Shown: positions 20,058 through 33,600 of the stretch, piece after piece | How the letters are laid out: every line of letters begins with the position of its first letter | Position numbering within the stretch: position 1 is the first letter of the stretch | NCBI GenBank assembly: GCA_905250025.1 | Contig: CAJNOJ010000066.1 | Coordinates: forward strand, 186,001-250,000 | Direction of reading: 5' to 3' | Origin: Adineta ricciae | Lineage: Eukaryota; Rotifera; Eurotatoria; Adinetida; Adinetidae | DNA length: 64,000 bases | Program-made: the position numbers and the translations under genes | The notes under the pieces: model-generated | The model's input: only the letters and a program-made list of their open reading frames with translations | Told to the model about the DNA's origin: nothing | The model's database searches: none

Positions 20058-22075
20058 TCATTCATTTTTTGTTAGTTTTTGTTGTAACTGTAGATAAAAT
20101 GATTGCATTTGTTGAAGCATTTCTTGTTGATTCGGATCGAAGAATGGTGATATTGCATAAAATGGGATCAACATAGATGCGGCAGAGTTGGTTGTTGAAG
20201 AAGGAAGAGGAAGTGATGGAGAAGTCGAGGTTTTATTTCGTTTCGCTAGACTAATCGGAGGATTTCGTTTACGTTTTGAACACAAATTCAATGGTTGTTC
20301 ATTCTGTTTTCGCGAAAGATCGAGTGGTTTAGTATCATCGGTCGATGATGTTGGTGTTAAACGACAATGAGTGGCCGGTGGTGGAGGAGGTGATTGTTTT
20401 AGAGGATCGTCATCCGAAATGGCTGGCATGGACATACTGTTCGAATCACCTAGAAAATCAAACGAATAGAAAAGACGAAGTTGAAAGAAAGTCATAGATT
20501 TACTTGTTTCTTCATGATCAGGATTTGAGGATTTTTTGGTCGAATTATTTGATGATGGTGCGAATTTATATTTTTTTATACAAACATCACAACGACAATC
20601 GCCACGATGTCGGATATTAGTTGAACGCGATGCAGTGGATGAAGATGCTTGGCTTGGCTGTAAGAGAAAGTCGGATGATGTCGTTCGAAAAATATTTTTG
20701 TTCGTCATTTACCTCAGATTTGATTGAATTTTCGTTTTCATCGTCACTACCGTCACGAGAATCAAAATCGGAATCGAATTCTGAATGAGCGTTAGAGGAA
20801 AAAAAACAGGGTCGTGATTGAACACATATCAATAGTGAACATACCGGTAATGGTTCCATCATTGTTGAAAACAATTCGTCGATTGCTGCGGACAATCCGA
20901 TTGATGGAGGAAACGCTCGGCAATTTGTCCGATGGGCATATACCTTCTTTCTGAAGACTTTCACGAATTTGCCAAGCAAAAATTTGAGGATTATTGCCTT
21001 TGTATTCACGTATACGTCGAACAACATCGGGTGTAGCAACTTTCGGTTTCGATCCACCAATTAAACCAGGATGCGTGGTGCCGAATAGGCGGTATCTATA
21101 TAAACCAAGAAATTCATGAACAAAAACCATGCAATGGAAAAGAAAACTGTTTAGAATGTTGGTTATGCATGCATTTGTTTCGAGACACCGTCACCAGTTA
21201 TTTTCTGTATACTTCTTACACTATTCTCGAAGAAGAAAACGAAGTATCTAGACGATCTGATGCAAAGACTGAAGGCAATTTATATACGATTTTTAAAGAG
21301 TTGAAAAGAACTGTCGAAGTACCTTTTTAAAATTTTACTAACACAACCATGTGAAACTTGTAACTAAACGAAAGAAGTAGAGGCATTAGCGATCGAATGA
21401 AAAAGTTGTTCAGTCTATTACTTGACGACTTATTTCACACGGACGTACGCCGCTTTCAGCGAGTTCCACGATACGTTCACGTGTATCAGTGGGTAATGGT
21501 CGACCATTGATAAATTCACCACCCAGTTGATTCATAGATGACGAACAAAAGCGATTTTTATCTAAAGATAAGACAACCAATTATTTCGAACATCAAATTC
21601 AACCAAGTAAAACTAATCGATTCGGAAATTGCGCACACCGGTGAATGATATGTTTTTTCAAACTGTATAGACGAATCCCATATGGTATGCTCAATAGAGT
21701 GACTAATAGGTTCCATCGATACGATGCTTTGAACATCAATCAACATCAGTAGTCAGATCAATCGCACAGATGAAAAAGTATTGTTTCTTTCTTTTTCGTA
21801 TCCAATCAGTTCGAAATTTTTAAATAATCAAGGAAAAGAACTGTGACTTACGTCTTTTAATCCCATTGGAAGCACTACTTGATTGATCTCGATTTTTGTC
21901 ATTCGCTAAAAGAGAATGAATCTTCATACAAGTTTCCATTCGGTTTCAATTGATGATTACTTTTCGCAGTGGGTTCGCTCAGTCCGTTTTGATTGTTATT
22001 ATCAGTAAAGTTTTTCTTGTCGCTATTGTTATTCTGATCAGTTGAATGGTTATCAGTCATCATTGTATCAGCCAT
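20058..22075 (-). CDS. Pax-family paired-domain transcription factor, no homeodomain
   Basis: Multi-exon, start ATG at 22075 ([16 protein letters not shown]), stop TGA at 20058. After a short Asn/Ser-rich leader comes a paired domain. The PAI half reads [32 protein letters not shown] and, from a 41-nt exon near 21340, [14 protein letters not shown]. The RED half reads [31 protein letters not shown] and [12 protein letters not shown]. Between them the near-invariant ETGSI is replaced by LFGTTHPG. No homeodomain or octapeptide is visible. The C-terminal half has an acidic stretch ([13 protein letters not shown]), a Cys-rich patch [14 protein letters not shown], a proline run, PLDLS (CtBP-type) followed by PLNLC, and a Gln-rich end. 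Paired domains bind DNA in the nucleus and Pax genes direct organ and neural patterning. Lack of a homeodomain recalls Pox neuro or Pax1/9, but the subclass is unresolved. Confidence 0.88.
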
Positions 22076-25000
22076 CGACGAAGGAATAAGACAGAATTTT
22101 TAATAGTAAATGTTTGTCATGATCTGAAACAGATTAAACCTTACTAAATACATACTATAACAAGTTCAAGTTGTTCTTTTGATCATATTTTTCACTTTGT
22201 TTTTCAACATATCCGGTTATATGGGTGAATAACACGATTTCATCCGATTTCTTCTTGTTCTCTGTCTTTTGGTACATTTACCGTTAATAAAATGAGGCCA
22301 TACTATAAGTTTTTCTTTACTTTAAAAGAAGAGTGTTACTTGTTGCTGCTTCACTGGCAACAGCCGAAAAAAGAGAAGGACGTTTTTCAAGATTATAGAT
22401 GCGGCTGTCGTCGTCGCCTACACTCCTCTCCTCATTAACGATCGATTTTGTTCACGCACGAGTTCTCTTCGTTGCCGCCAATGCTACTGCCTTTTCTCTG
22501 CCTGCCTGTCTCTCTCTCTCTCTCCCTTTTCTTTCTGAAGCCAGCAGCCGCGTCCATATATGAATAACAAAAAATTGCTTGCAGGAAAAAAAGGAAGTAA
22601 AAGAAATGCCAGGCGCGCGTTCGTGCACATTAAAAGAGAAGACAGATAGACAGACACGCTTCATCTATCTGAGTAGTCAGTCATTTGATAACACATTTAT
22701 GTCGATATATTTTTGTCGCCCTATGCGATCTCGTCGTATAAAATCATAACATTAGTAATAATTCGCGAACTAGTGCCAATCGAAAAGAAACTCGCAGAAG
22801 CATGACTAATCGCCTGTGTAACGAAGCGAACAGCATATGATGTAGTATATATGTGCGATGAGACAGAAGAAGACAGGTTATTTCCTGTTTTTGAGACATG
22901 AAAATATATTGGAGTAAGAGAAGTTGAGAAGGAAGAAAGGAAACGACGACGAAGTACGGAGAAAAGGAGAAAAAGGAGAAGCTGACGATGAGGGAAAAAA
23001 CCGTGTCGACAACAGTATGGTGTTTATGCATGAAAGACAATGATTTTTCCCTCATTTATCTGTACTTCACGTTTCTTACATTCACCTACTCTAGCACCGT
23101 GCATGTCGATGTATGCTGGCAATGATGTGATGCAGAACGCGATCGACGAACGAGCGACATAAATATATGTGGAGAGAAGGAGAGGGATGAAGAAAAAGAG
23201 AATGACGGCGTCGTTCGTTGTTCATCATGTGGAACGAATCTCGTTCTTCTCCGTTTTTTCTCTTGCTTTCTCATCCCATTCCTGATGTTGATGCGTTTTC
23301 TCTCTCCCACAGACATATCATCAAGCAATAGCAACCGCCCAACATTAACCTATAAAAGAGAAAAAGTGCCTACACACATACGCATACATACTCACTCGAA
23401 GGCTCGGTCATGCGTTGATCTACAATATATAAAGAAAATGACGCAAAGCTTTCGGTTGCCTACGAAAGGATTAGACATGTAAACCTTGACACAAAGCATA
23501 GTGGTGATAGACAACTCAATTAGATCGATAAATCGACATCGGCAATTGAGTGAGAAAATAAAAAGGACAACATAAAAAGAAAGAGAGAAAAATACGAATT
23601 AACAAGAAGAAAAAGAAATCACGTTAACTTCGAATGATGAACGTTAGACAAAAGAAATGATACATGTTGTGTATTGGTTCGACACAGTGATTGCTATTTA
23701 CCATAGACCAACAAGAAGTAAAAACAAGACGAAGAGAAACGATAATAGTAACCGAAAAAAAGAAGTAGTGATCCGCTCTAGTCCGTCACTCATCCATTTC
23801 TCCCCCTTTCCCTTCGTCCTTTTATGTATATTACTCGCTCTCTTAGCTTTAGCTCACTATGACGGTGATGAAATCACGTATACTCTACTCTCTTCTCGTT
23901 CTTATACGCTACAAACATATTTATATCGATAATAGTAATACAGTTCTGTGATGGTTGATGATGTGGGTGCTTCTATCGTCGAATGCCAAATGTAACCGGC
24001 ATAGAATGACACGCATCACGGTTCGATTACGCTCTGCTGTTGCCGCTACTGTGCGCCGCGTCTGCGATGAAGCGAACAAGCGTGCGATATACACTCATAA
24101 AAGAGAAAAAAGAAAAGGAGAATGCGAGAGATGATTATATTCTCCGTGTATGGTGTGCGCGGGCGCGAACAACCGTTAGTGCCACTCTCTCATCTCACTA
24201 ATATATATGCGCGAATAACGATGCAAGAGTATATGGGTGTATGTGTATCGTTGTGTTGATGACAGTGAAACGAGCTTAAGCGAGCGAATAAGCAAGCAAG
24301 CAATCATGAAACGAAAAAAAAAAGAAAACGAATGAATGAAATGGAGGATGACATTTAGACACCTGTATTTGTTCAAGATAATAAGGCCATTGGTGATGGT
24401 CGTTGTTGTCTCGCTCGAAAAATTGTTGTATTCTTATTTTGTTTCCTTTAAAATAATCTGTTTGCACATCGTATTCTATGCTTGAATTATTCTATTCGTT
24501 CGATGTTTTAACTGAAGCTATAGTTACACTCACTTTCCTACCATCTTTTACTTTCGTTTGCCTATGCTCTTCTCTCTCTCTCCCTCGCGCTCTCACTTTC
24601 ACTTCGCATTTTTTTTTTGATAGATACAAAACGGCACGCCGTGTGCGCTTATATTCTCGTCGCTTTGTCTCATTTCGTTTGTTCCGTTCTCGACGGTTCG
24701 GTTTCGCTTTGCGAGCTTTTAATCTTTTTGCCTCCTCACCGCATACGTCTATGTGTATGCTCGTTTCACTTTGTCTTTGTCAGCTATTGATTCTCTACAA
24801 ACACACACACACGCATGCGCGCTTGCGCACATACTCACAAATATATATGTGTAGACGATGATGGGAAGAGAGACACACCGAAGAAGTGGGTGGAAGAACG
24901 AGAGAGAGAGTCAAAGAGACACATACGCGTTGAGACATAGGGAGAGAGAAGATCACCTCATTCATCAGTACACAATATGACTGTTATGTTGTTTGCACGA

Positions 25001-26702
25001 TATACAACGGTTGGGGGCCAAACGCATTCTCGCATTTCGTTCCATTCGGATGACGACAATGGCGGCGTCCTGTTGAGTAGCACTTTTCCCCAGTTATGGA
25101 TGATATGATTTTTCTTCTACACTTATCCTTAACTATCCGTATGCTTTATTTCCTTTTTGTCAACACATTAACCATAACTCTTGTAGATTCTTTTTCTCTT
25201 TCTCTCAATGCCATATGTGTATGCATAAATGTATATATGTACATACATATATGTGCGTGCGTGTGTGTGTGTGTGCATCTCCAGAGACCGTAAAAATGTG
25301 CCATGCATCACTGCAATAGACGGTCGATTGGACGATCTAATGCACATATTGGTATATATGTAACTGAGTTCACCGCAAGCGGCAAATGAGAAAAAAAAGG
25401 AAAAGGGAAAGCAGATATCCATGTATGCATATACATATATATATATAAATGGAGAGTGGATGAAAAAAGACTCATGCATGCATGAAAGCACGTAGTCGTC
25501 TTATCATCAATTCATCAATGCCACTAGTAGTATTAGTAATAGAACTCGTCTAAGTAAAAATAGAGTACAGAATCAAGCAATCTAATGAATAACGTTTCTA
25601 TTATACGCTCGAACGACAGAGATCTTACATGTTGTACCCTTAAGAAATTTCATCAACGGTAACTGCTGTAACAATCAAAGATTTTCCTAGATGAATGCAT
25701 GTTTATGAGCGTGTTACACGAAAGAACACAGTGTGTGTGTGCGTAGGGATCGACGAGAAACGATGGAGTCTAGTGACTGGTGTAATCATTTTCACTGCTC
25801 GGTTGGATGACATGCATATGATGAACGTCAGTCAAGTGTATGCGTGCTGCATTCGAACTCTTTTCGATTAAAAGAATGTATGTGTAGGTGTATGTAAAGA
25901 AGATGACAATGACAGCCAAGCCGTGATCATCGAACTTCCCGAGTGACTTAAATAAAATGTATGAAGATATTGAGCTAAGAGAAGAATTATCACATCATTG
26001 ACTAGATCTGAACGTGAACTGAACTTACAAACATGTTCTCATCGCCATCATTATTTTATTTACAACTGTATGTGGTAGATAAAGGAAAGTTTACGCCGTT
26101 CTGCAGTTCGAATGGCAAAAACTTAATCTCTCAATTGCTTATGTTGATTAAGTATGGAAATGTTTTTCTATTAGATTGTCAATATGATAATAAAACAGAA
26201 CTGTGAAAGAACAATTTCACTGATGATTATGTTCCTAAGAGGACTAAAAGCAAGTATATTTCACTCTTGTGTTTTCGTTCAACTAATTGAATTCATCTTA
26301 ATATTATTTGTTCAAATAACTTGATTTCAAAGCTTCGACCATGAATTTCATATTTCTACTGTCTTGTATATGTGTCTGTACCAACTACAACAAATGTTCG
26401 AAACGATCAAAAACTCAGATACTCACCCACTGTATTGAAAAAACGATGCTGATAAAAATAAATGTATATTTTCACCAGACTTGATGAGTTACATCGAAAA
26501 AGACATTTTATTATATCCACAATAGAGGTCGCCTAGATCACACAGTTTTCTTTTTCTGACAATGGATAATTACATTTACCAATCGATTTGCATTTCGATT
26601 CTTGTGAAATATTCTGATATCTTTGCTTTGAAACATCGACAGTGTGGTCGATAGATCGAAATATATCCGTAGAACTAACTCGAGTTTAACCGAGCATTTG
26701 GA
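22076..26702. promoter_or_regulatory. 4.6-kb non-coding island upstream of Pax
   Basis: This is the largest gene-free stretch in the window. It lies between the divergent starts of the Pax gene and the STEEP1 gene. It is unusual for its simple-sequence content: CT runs near 22505-22525, purine-rich tracts at about 22905-23000 and 23165-23215, pyrimidine-rich sequence at about 24525-24610, CA/TG runs near 24797-24812 and 25255-25275, and an AT run near 25436-25448. No open frame shows domain or splice support. Developmental regulators often keep large regulatory regions in otherwise compact genomes, so I infer Pax enhancers. No specific site was identified. Confidence 0.4.
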
Positions 26703-27559
26703 ATGGACGATGCCAACGAGAAGAAACGTGTCATACTTGATGATGATCAAGAAGAGGTTTATGAAACTCCTCCGCACATGTTCTTTTGCTTATGCGGACA
26801 AATGGCGTTAATTCTAGGTGAGAATCAATTTGTTCAATAGAATAATAGACCAAAAATGATCTTTTAGATTGTGCACTGGAGTATTTACCACTGCGAAAGC
26901 GTGATCACGCCCGTGTGATCGATTCAAAGCAGCATGCGCATAAGAAATACTGTAAAGACGAAGATACTCCTGCCTATATTCGACGCAAGTAAGTGATTTC
27001 TTTCGATCACTCTCGTTCGAAATCTCGTCTTTTTTTTATAGAGACGGTGGCATCGAGACTCAGTATCGAAAGAAATGTTTAAAGTAAGCTTATCTTGCTC
27101 TCATTCGTTTCTTCATATACCAATTTCCTTAGGTGTGGTCTTTCTCTATACTATCAGCATACCTTGAATAGTCCAATAACATTTATTTTTGATGGTGCAC
27201 TATCGACTGAAGCGAACGACGCATCGAATATCTATAATCAAGTATTAGGCGCTGAGCCTAAGAAAGTGATTAAAAATATAAAACGTGAAGATCGTGGAAA
27301 GACATCATCGGTGACAGTATCAACGTTAGATGAAGAAGAAGAAGAATTGGAAGCACGAGAAATAGCTAATTCTTATACACAGAATGCACGTGTTATTGAG
27401 AAGCAATTAGAACGTAAAGGAATGAACAAGCGCAAAGCAATTGAAGAAGTACGTCGAAATGAATCCATGTTGCATTACATGATTTTCTTTTTCTAGGCTG
27501 CACGACGTGAACAAGAAACGAAACGGGCTAACATTCGTGGTACATTGATTGACAAATAA
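26703..27559 (+). CDS. STEEP1: STEEP1 homologue (STING ER-exit protein, CXorf56 family)
   Basis: Start ATG 26703 ([18 protein letters not shown]). Exons are joined by short introns (one donor after ALIL, another after IEE), and the protein ends [10 protein letters not shown] at TAA 27557-27559, about 215 residues against 222 in human. Conserved blocks in order are [36 protein letters not shown], a RYRKKC-type CxxC pair ([13 protein letters not shown]), [44 protein letters not shown] and GTLIDK. In vertebrates the protein promotes STING exit from the ER by increasing membrane curvature; the family is much older than that role, and its function here is not known. The paired CxxC motifs suggest metal binding. 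Its stop codon lies only 67 bp from that of the convergent giant gene. Confidence 0.93.
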
Positions 27560-27585
27560 ATTGTTTGTTGGTCTGTTTGTATATA

Positions 27586-27591
27586 AATAAA
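27586..27591 (+). terminator. Candidate polyadenylation signal of STEEP1
   Basis: AATAAA 26 nt after the stop codon. Cleavage 10-30 nt further would fall at or near the stop codon of the convergent giant gene (27627). Confidence 0.5.
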
Positions 27592-27626
27592 TTGAGAGAC
27601 CAAACGAATTTGAAAACAATCTCGGT

Positions 27627-30600
27627 CTATTTGGCAGCTGTGAGTGGTGGTAATTTGACGGACTGATTGGAGATTTTGCGGAGAGTTTTTATTTCGTAAT
27701 TTTCCAATGATGTATAGTAATCGATGATCAATCGATCTAAATCTTTGATTGTTCCTTGTTTTAACAATGAACTATTGATCAACAGTTGTTTAATGGCTAA
27801 CTCATCTCGATGAATATCCATGGAAGATTTGGTTCGATTGTAAAGGTGAATACGTTCACGTATTAATGATAAAACTTCATCTTGACTTGCCAACAGATTC
27901 GATAGAGGAAGGAGCTGAATATTATCGTCGCCGTCCGCGCTGTTTATCAGTTGAACACGACGATGCGTTAGCGAAATTTGTCGATCGAGGTCGTTTTGAG
28001 GTAGATTGAAGAGATAAGGTAAAAATGATGGACGATTCGTATGTTTCATCGTCTCTTTGGGTTGTTCACGGCCTGTTCGAACGAGACGTTTATGTAAACG
28101 ATAAGCCATTTGATGTTGTTGATCTAATTTTTTGACATAATCTGATGGTTGTTGGAAATACGAATAGAACGGGTCGGAAAGTGCATCTTGAAACCAAAAT
28201 TCACGAAAATCAATCAACACTCGTTTTCGTCGCAGTTCAGCAATACGAGCCTTTTCTGTTGTATAGTCTTTCCAACAATGGAAAAATTCTTTTATGATAT
28301 AATCATCGCGGAAACGTTGAGTGGCTTGTTTTATTCGTGTTTGAGTTCTACAAAAGAGTGGATCAAACTATCTCAGGAAGAGTATCGATTGAGAACGAAC
28401 TTATCGGAGCTTTTCGGATTTTGAAAAAGACCCGATTCGTCAACGAATTCCTCATCGAAATAATACGATAGATTCGACATGAGATATTTCCTCAATGGAT
28501 GAAATTCTTGTGTATGTACAGAAGCTAAAAGAAATTGATCCAATTCTACAAAGCAGAGAAAATATTGTCCTTACGTGTATTACTTGGCTGCCAGCCATTG
28601 TACAATCGAGATACTCTTGGTGCCAGACGTTTAACAAGACTTTCGTCTGTTTTAATTGCTGTTAACGAAATTCGACGAATTTGTTTTTCTTCTGCTTGTT
28701 TTTGAAATAACTCAGCTAAAGAAATAGATTCAATCAAAATCACGATGCTTGCCGTATCCAAAAAAAATAACAACAACTTACGAATATATTCAGTAAACAT
28801 CGCTGGTTGGTTAACATCTACTGTATCTTTATTAAAATCAAACAACTCTTTATCTAGATCATATGCATCAACTTCATGAACTTCGCTTATGTATCGATGG
28901 GAATTAGTATCAAGTTCAAAATTTTTAATCATTGGTTTGAGTAGTTTTAATCGAGAATGTTTCCTCGTATCTTTACTGTCGTTGTGTGTCGTATCAGAAG
29001 TAAGAGCAGACACAGGTGGACCGGTGAATCTTTTGACATCGAGTAGGTGCTTAGCAAGAGCATCTTTATTTGTTATCATCTGTGGTTCAATTGAAACATG
29101 ATCGATATTTTCTTCTATTTTCAATTGTTTCTTCGATCGACTTCTACTTTTCTTCTTCTTCTTGTTCTCACCAGATAACTTCTTTTTCTTCGATGACGAT
29201 CGAGATCTTGTATGTCGACGGTTTGACTTAGCTGAAAAAAAAAGATTATTTGACTATCGCTGTGAATATCCGATTTGAAGAAAAATAAATGAAAACTTTC
29301 TTGACAACGGAATATTCTTTGTACACTTACATGAACGTTTTCGTTTCTTCTTTCTCGACTTCATTGGAAGATCGTCTTCGACATCGATCTGTTTACCTTC
29401 TGTAGCGGAAATGAAAGGCACAGCTTTTCGTGGCATTAGTACCAACGGTGCGGATTGTACTAGAGGTTCATTCTTATTTGATTTCATTTTCGTCCTATCG
29501 CGACTACTGCTTCTTTTCTCTTTCTTTTTGTTGCGTTTCAATCTACCATCAACTTTATGATAAACGACTTTGCTTTCGAGTATGACAGGTGGAGGTAAAA
29601 CATTCTCAGGTTCAACATCGAGATCTTGAGCGAACAATGTGTCATCATCTATTGTAGGTTGTATTGGCATCAATTGATTGTCCTCGACTGGAATAGTCGT
29701 ATTCAGCTTTGATTTCCGTTCAGAAGGCTTCTTTTTTGTACTCTTTCGCTTGGTTGGTGCTGATGGTTTTGGTTTTTTGGCAATGACCGCTCTCGGAAGA
29801 TCTTCGAGAACAGTCGGCGAAGTTGTCATCTTGATTTTAGTGTGAAAGAAGAATGACATAGTCTTAGTGACGATATTTTCAGTAGGTTTTACTTGATTCT
29901 TTAACATCTCTGATTGTTGAGTGTGTATATGACTGGTGACAGGGGACACATTTGATGGTGTCACTTTTAGAGTGGCATCTAGTTTTTGTTCAGTATTTGA
30001 ACCATGGAATTCATTGATGGTATCTTCTGCGGCAACCGTATCGATTTTCATGGACGAATCTTCAAGTGCTGATTTGAATGGTATTTGATCGGATAACTCA
30101 ACTTCTTCAGATACTTCTGCGATGAGAGAGAGAGCAGTAGCTGAATGATACGATGATGGAGTATCAGATGTTTCGTGGAGATAGTCGAAATCATTAAAGT
30201 CAGGAATTTTTTGTTCAGAATCGGTTTTTGATAGTGATGTCGATGATGCAGATATGGAGAATAATCTTTCAATTGATTTTGAATCACTAGCCACTTTCTT
30301 GATGGAATGGTCAGGAATATCTTTCACATGTATTAATGGTGGTGCTGGTTGAAGGTTCTCTTCGTAAACTGCTCGCTGTGGAACAAGCGAGACAGTCATC
30401 GGTAAATTCACTTGCCGATGGATTACTGTATTTCCTTTTATTGTTCTTTCGAATTTAACTAAACGCGTCTTTTTCTTAACTTTATCATACAATTTACTAT
30501 GTATATCCCGATGACTATCCAAGAAAGGTTTGTCTTCAGGAAGCTTTACACAACGAGAAACATATTCAGTATATTAGGAGACAACGAAAGAGCAGATTTT

Positions 30601-33600
30601 ACTTGATGGCGAACATAAACTTCTCCGTATTGACGTTCAGATTGTCTAACAGATCGATGTGTTGAATTCGCGATTTGTCGCTGTTTGGATTTTTGTTGCT
30701 CAATGGAATATTTTCGAGCATTTCCCACGATGGATAATGATGTTCTACGACCGACTGCAGTGAGATCATTTGTTGAATCTTGAGTAGGTTTGGAGGTTTG
30801 AAAAGAACTGCGAAAGCTTTGCATTGAACCTGATTGCAATCGATTTTGGCTAGGTATTCGGACTACGTGAACGTCATCGCTCTGAACATGTTCTTCACTA
30901 TCTTCAATTGTCATATCAACTGTCAACGCCAATGGTACTGCCTGAAAATATTCCATCAGACTCTGATCAATCATGTATCGTTAAAACATACTGATGAACT
31001 TTTAATATCTGGAGTAATCGATGTCGTTAGTTCATGATCGAAAGCGGATGCAATTGAATACTTCAATTGTTGCAGTTCTTGATACAATTCATTCGCGTTC
31101 ATACTCGATAACGGTTTGTCTGTCGGTTCGAGAGAATCATTTATCATAACAGAGCGAGTTGATTCGATAACGTTGGATAAAGTTGGTACGATTTGAATAG
31201 GTGCGTTGTGATGTGATTGTTCAGTTAATTTAACAGCGAATGACAATTGTTGTTCGTTAAGGAGATGTTTACGAAGATTTTCCACAACATTTCGAGTATT
31301 TGTATCATGATCTAATTGTTCGATATTATCTAAGATCTGAAGTTGAGCATCAATCTCTCGATGTCGATTATTTTCTTCGCGAAATCTCTTCAGATCATCG
31401 CCTAAATAGATAAGAATTAGAATACGACATCGTTTAATTCGAAAAGAAAAAATTACTCAATTGTTGGAGATCTGTAACAGAATGTTGTTCATTTTGTTCA
31501 GCATTAGTAAGGATTAGTTCGTGTATAGTCTTTATTTGGTTAGCTAGTAGCTCATCTATTCGTTCGTCTATTTGAGCTGATGGTAAAGATTGTTCATTTG
31601 TTGTTATCGATGTAGTTGAAGTATCTGATTTCAGATATTCCATGATCTTCTGACTGTCAACAGGTAATTGCTCAGTAGTTTTCGAGAGTTTAGTTTTGAA
31701 TAGTTCAGAATTGTCTTGCATTTTGGCAGATATGATTTGTTTTGCTGCTAGTTGCTGGCTGATATCACCAACAGCAACTGCTTCATCGTATTTTCTTTGT
31801 AGATATGTGATTTCTGTTCGTATCGTTTGAACTGTGGTGTCCGTTGGATCCAGCGACGATAATTGTTCGGTGTAATCCTTTCGAAAAGCAGATGATTGAC
31901 GTCGAAGGAGGAAAACTTGGGATGAGAGTTCTTGATGAATCATGCATTTTATTCCTAACTGAAAATGATTAAGAAGCGACGGTGCGGTTAAAGAGATTAA
32001 CTGTTGTCCGGAAGTGATTTCATGTAACAGTAACAAATTAGGTGATACACGTTTAGACAAGCGTTCATATTCATTGGATTGAATGATTGATTCTATTGCT
32101 AAACAAAAATATAAGTTGAGAGAAGATTATAAGTTCATATTGTAAACCTTTCTGTTTTAACTCAACTAATGATAACGGATAAGTTCTTGGCTCTGTATTA
32201 GAACTCAGCAAAGTTCGAAGGTGTTCGATTACTTCATCAATCATTGTTTGTATTCGAATTATTGATTGTTGACATCGTGTTACTCTATTTTCCTGTTCTG
32301 CCAGATCTTCGACTTGTTCACGAACAAGACTGTCAACTACGGAATATTTTCGTGTATTAAACAATTGTTCTGTGATATTTTTCAAATCGTTTTCATTGTC
32401 AATCTTTACTTCTTTTAAACTTTTAGCATAATATTCCAAGTATTGTAACGTTCTGTTAAGTGCAGATGGATCAAATAAACCTCGTTTTAGAAAATTGGCA
32501 ACATGTTCAATTCTTGTCGAGTAAAATTCATGACGTAAATTGAATGGTTCAATTGTCGACTGGTGAGTAAAAGTATCTAATATAATCAATTGTTCCTCCT
32601 AAAGAAGATCACATGTAGATTAGCCGCGATCTTGAATCCTGTGCAACGAGAACTTTTGTTAGAGATACTTACTGGGATGATTTCAACAGGTTTAGTGCGT
32701 TGGATTAACTCTTCTTTCTTGTTAAATACGTCTAATTTCCGTGACAAATCAGTTTTCGTTCCAATCAGCTGTTGCACTTCTTTTTCTGTAGTCTTTCTGA
32801 TGGTATTTAACGTCAGACGCAGAGATTCCATGTCTGTTGCAGAAGGAAGTTCGATTTGATAGTTTTCTCGTAGAATTTCATATAAACGTTCAAGTTTGGT
32901 CAAGAGAAAATCACGCTGAACAGTTGTGTCTGACAGTGTCTCGAGTTTGTTCAGTAAAATTTTGATTTTTTCGATGTATGCCAATAGTTTCTGATGAGAA
33001 TGAATTTTTTTTTCATTTAGAGCAAAATTGATCTGATAAAAATAGGAATATTCATTAGCATTCGTATCGAGTAGAAATCGTTGCATTTCATGAAGAAAAA
33101 CATCTTTGTTTCGTTCAACCATTTTGCATTGATCATGGAGATAGCGAAGTGTGTGATGAAATCTGTAGATGAGTTTCTCGTTTTTCGTTTGCACGTAGCT
33201 TGACACTACGATTCTATCTGGGTTATACATAGTTTTCACCACGTTGTCAAGATCTTCGAGTTCAATTGTATCTTCTGAGTCAACTGTCAAAACAATGAAA
33301 ATATCAAGATGGTTTTTCTATATCATGAGAAACAAATCTGTTGAGAAAGTTTCCTTTAGAAGTTGAAAAGAGAGCTGATAAACCTTATAACTCATACAGA
33401 ATTCCATCGTACCTATTTTTTGATAAAGATCGTATTGCATTCGTTCGATTTTTTCATAAAGTTGTTCTATTTCGTTTTCACGCGTTCGTTCTCTATTGAG
33501 TTGTTTAGTAAGATATTGAATATACTCTGTACGAATCTGATCCGGCTGTTTCGATTGGTTGGACTTCTGATGAATCTTCATCAATAGAGTTTCGCATCTC

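Noticed and set aside
24021-24045. tRNA-like B-box (GGTTCGATTA)
   Set aside because: No matching A-box, acceptor stem or cloverleaf could be built around it.
22452-25491. Numerous 60-130-codon open frames in the non-coding island
   Set aside because: They overlap on both strands, consist of low-complexity Ser/Phe/Leu or Arg/Lys runs produced by CT/GA tracts, and lack splice or domain support.
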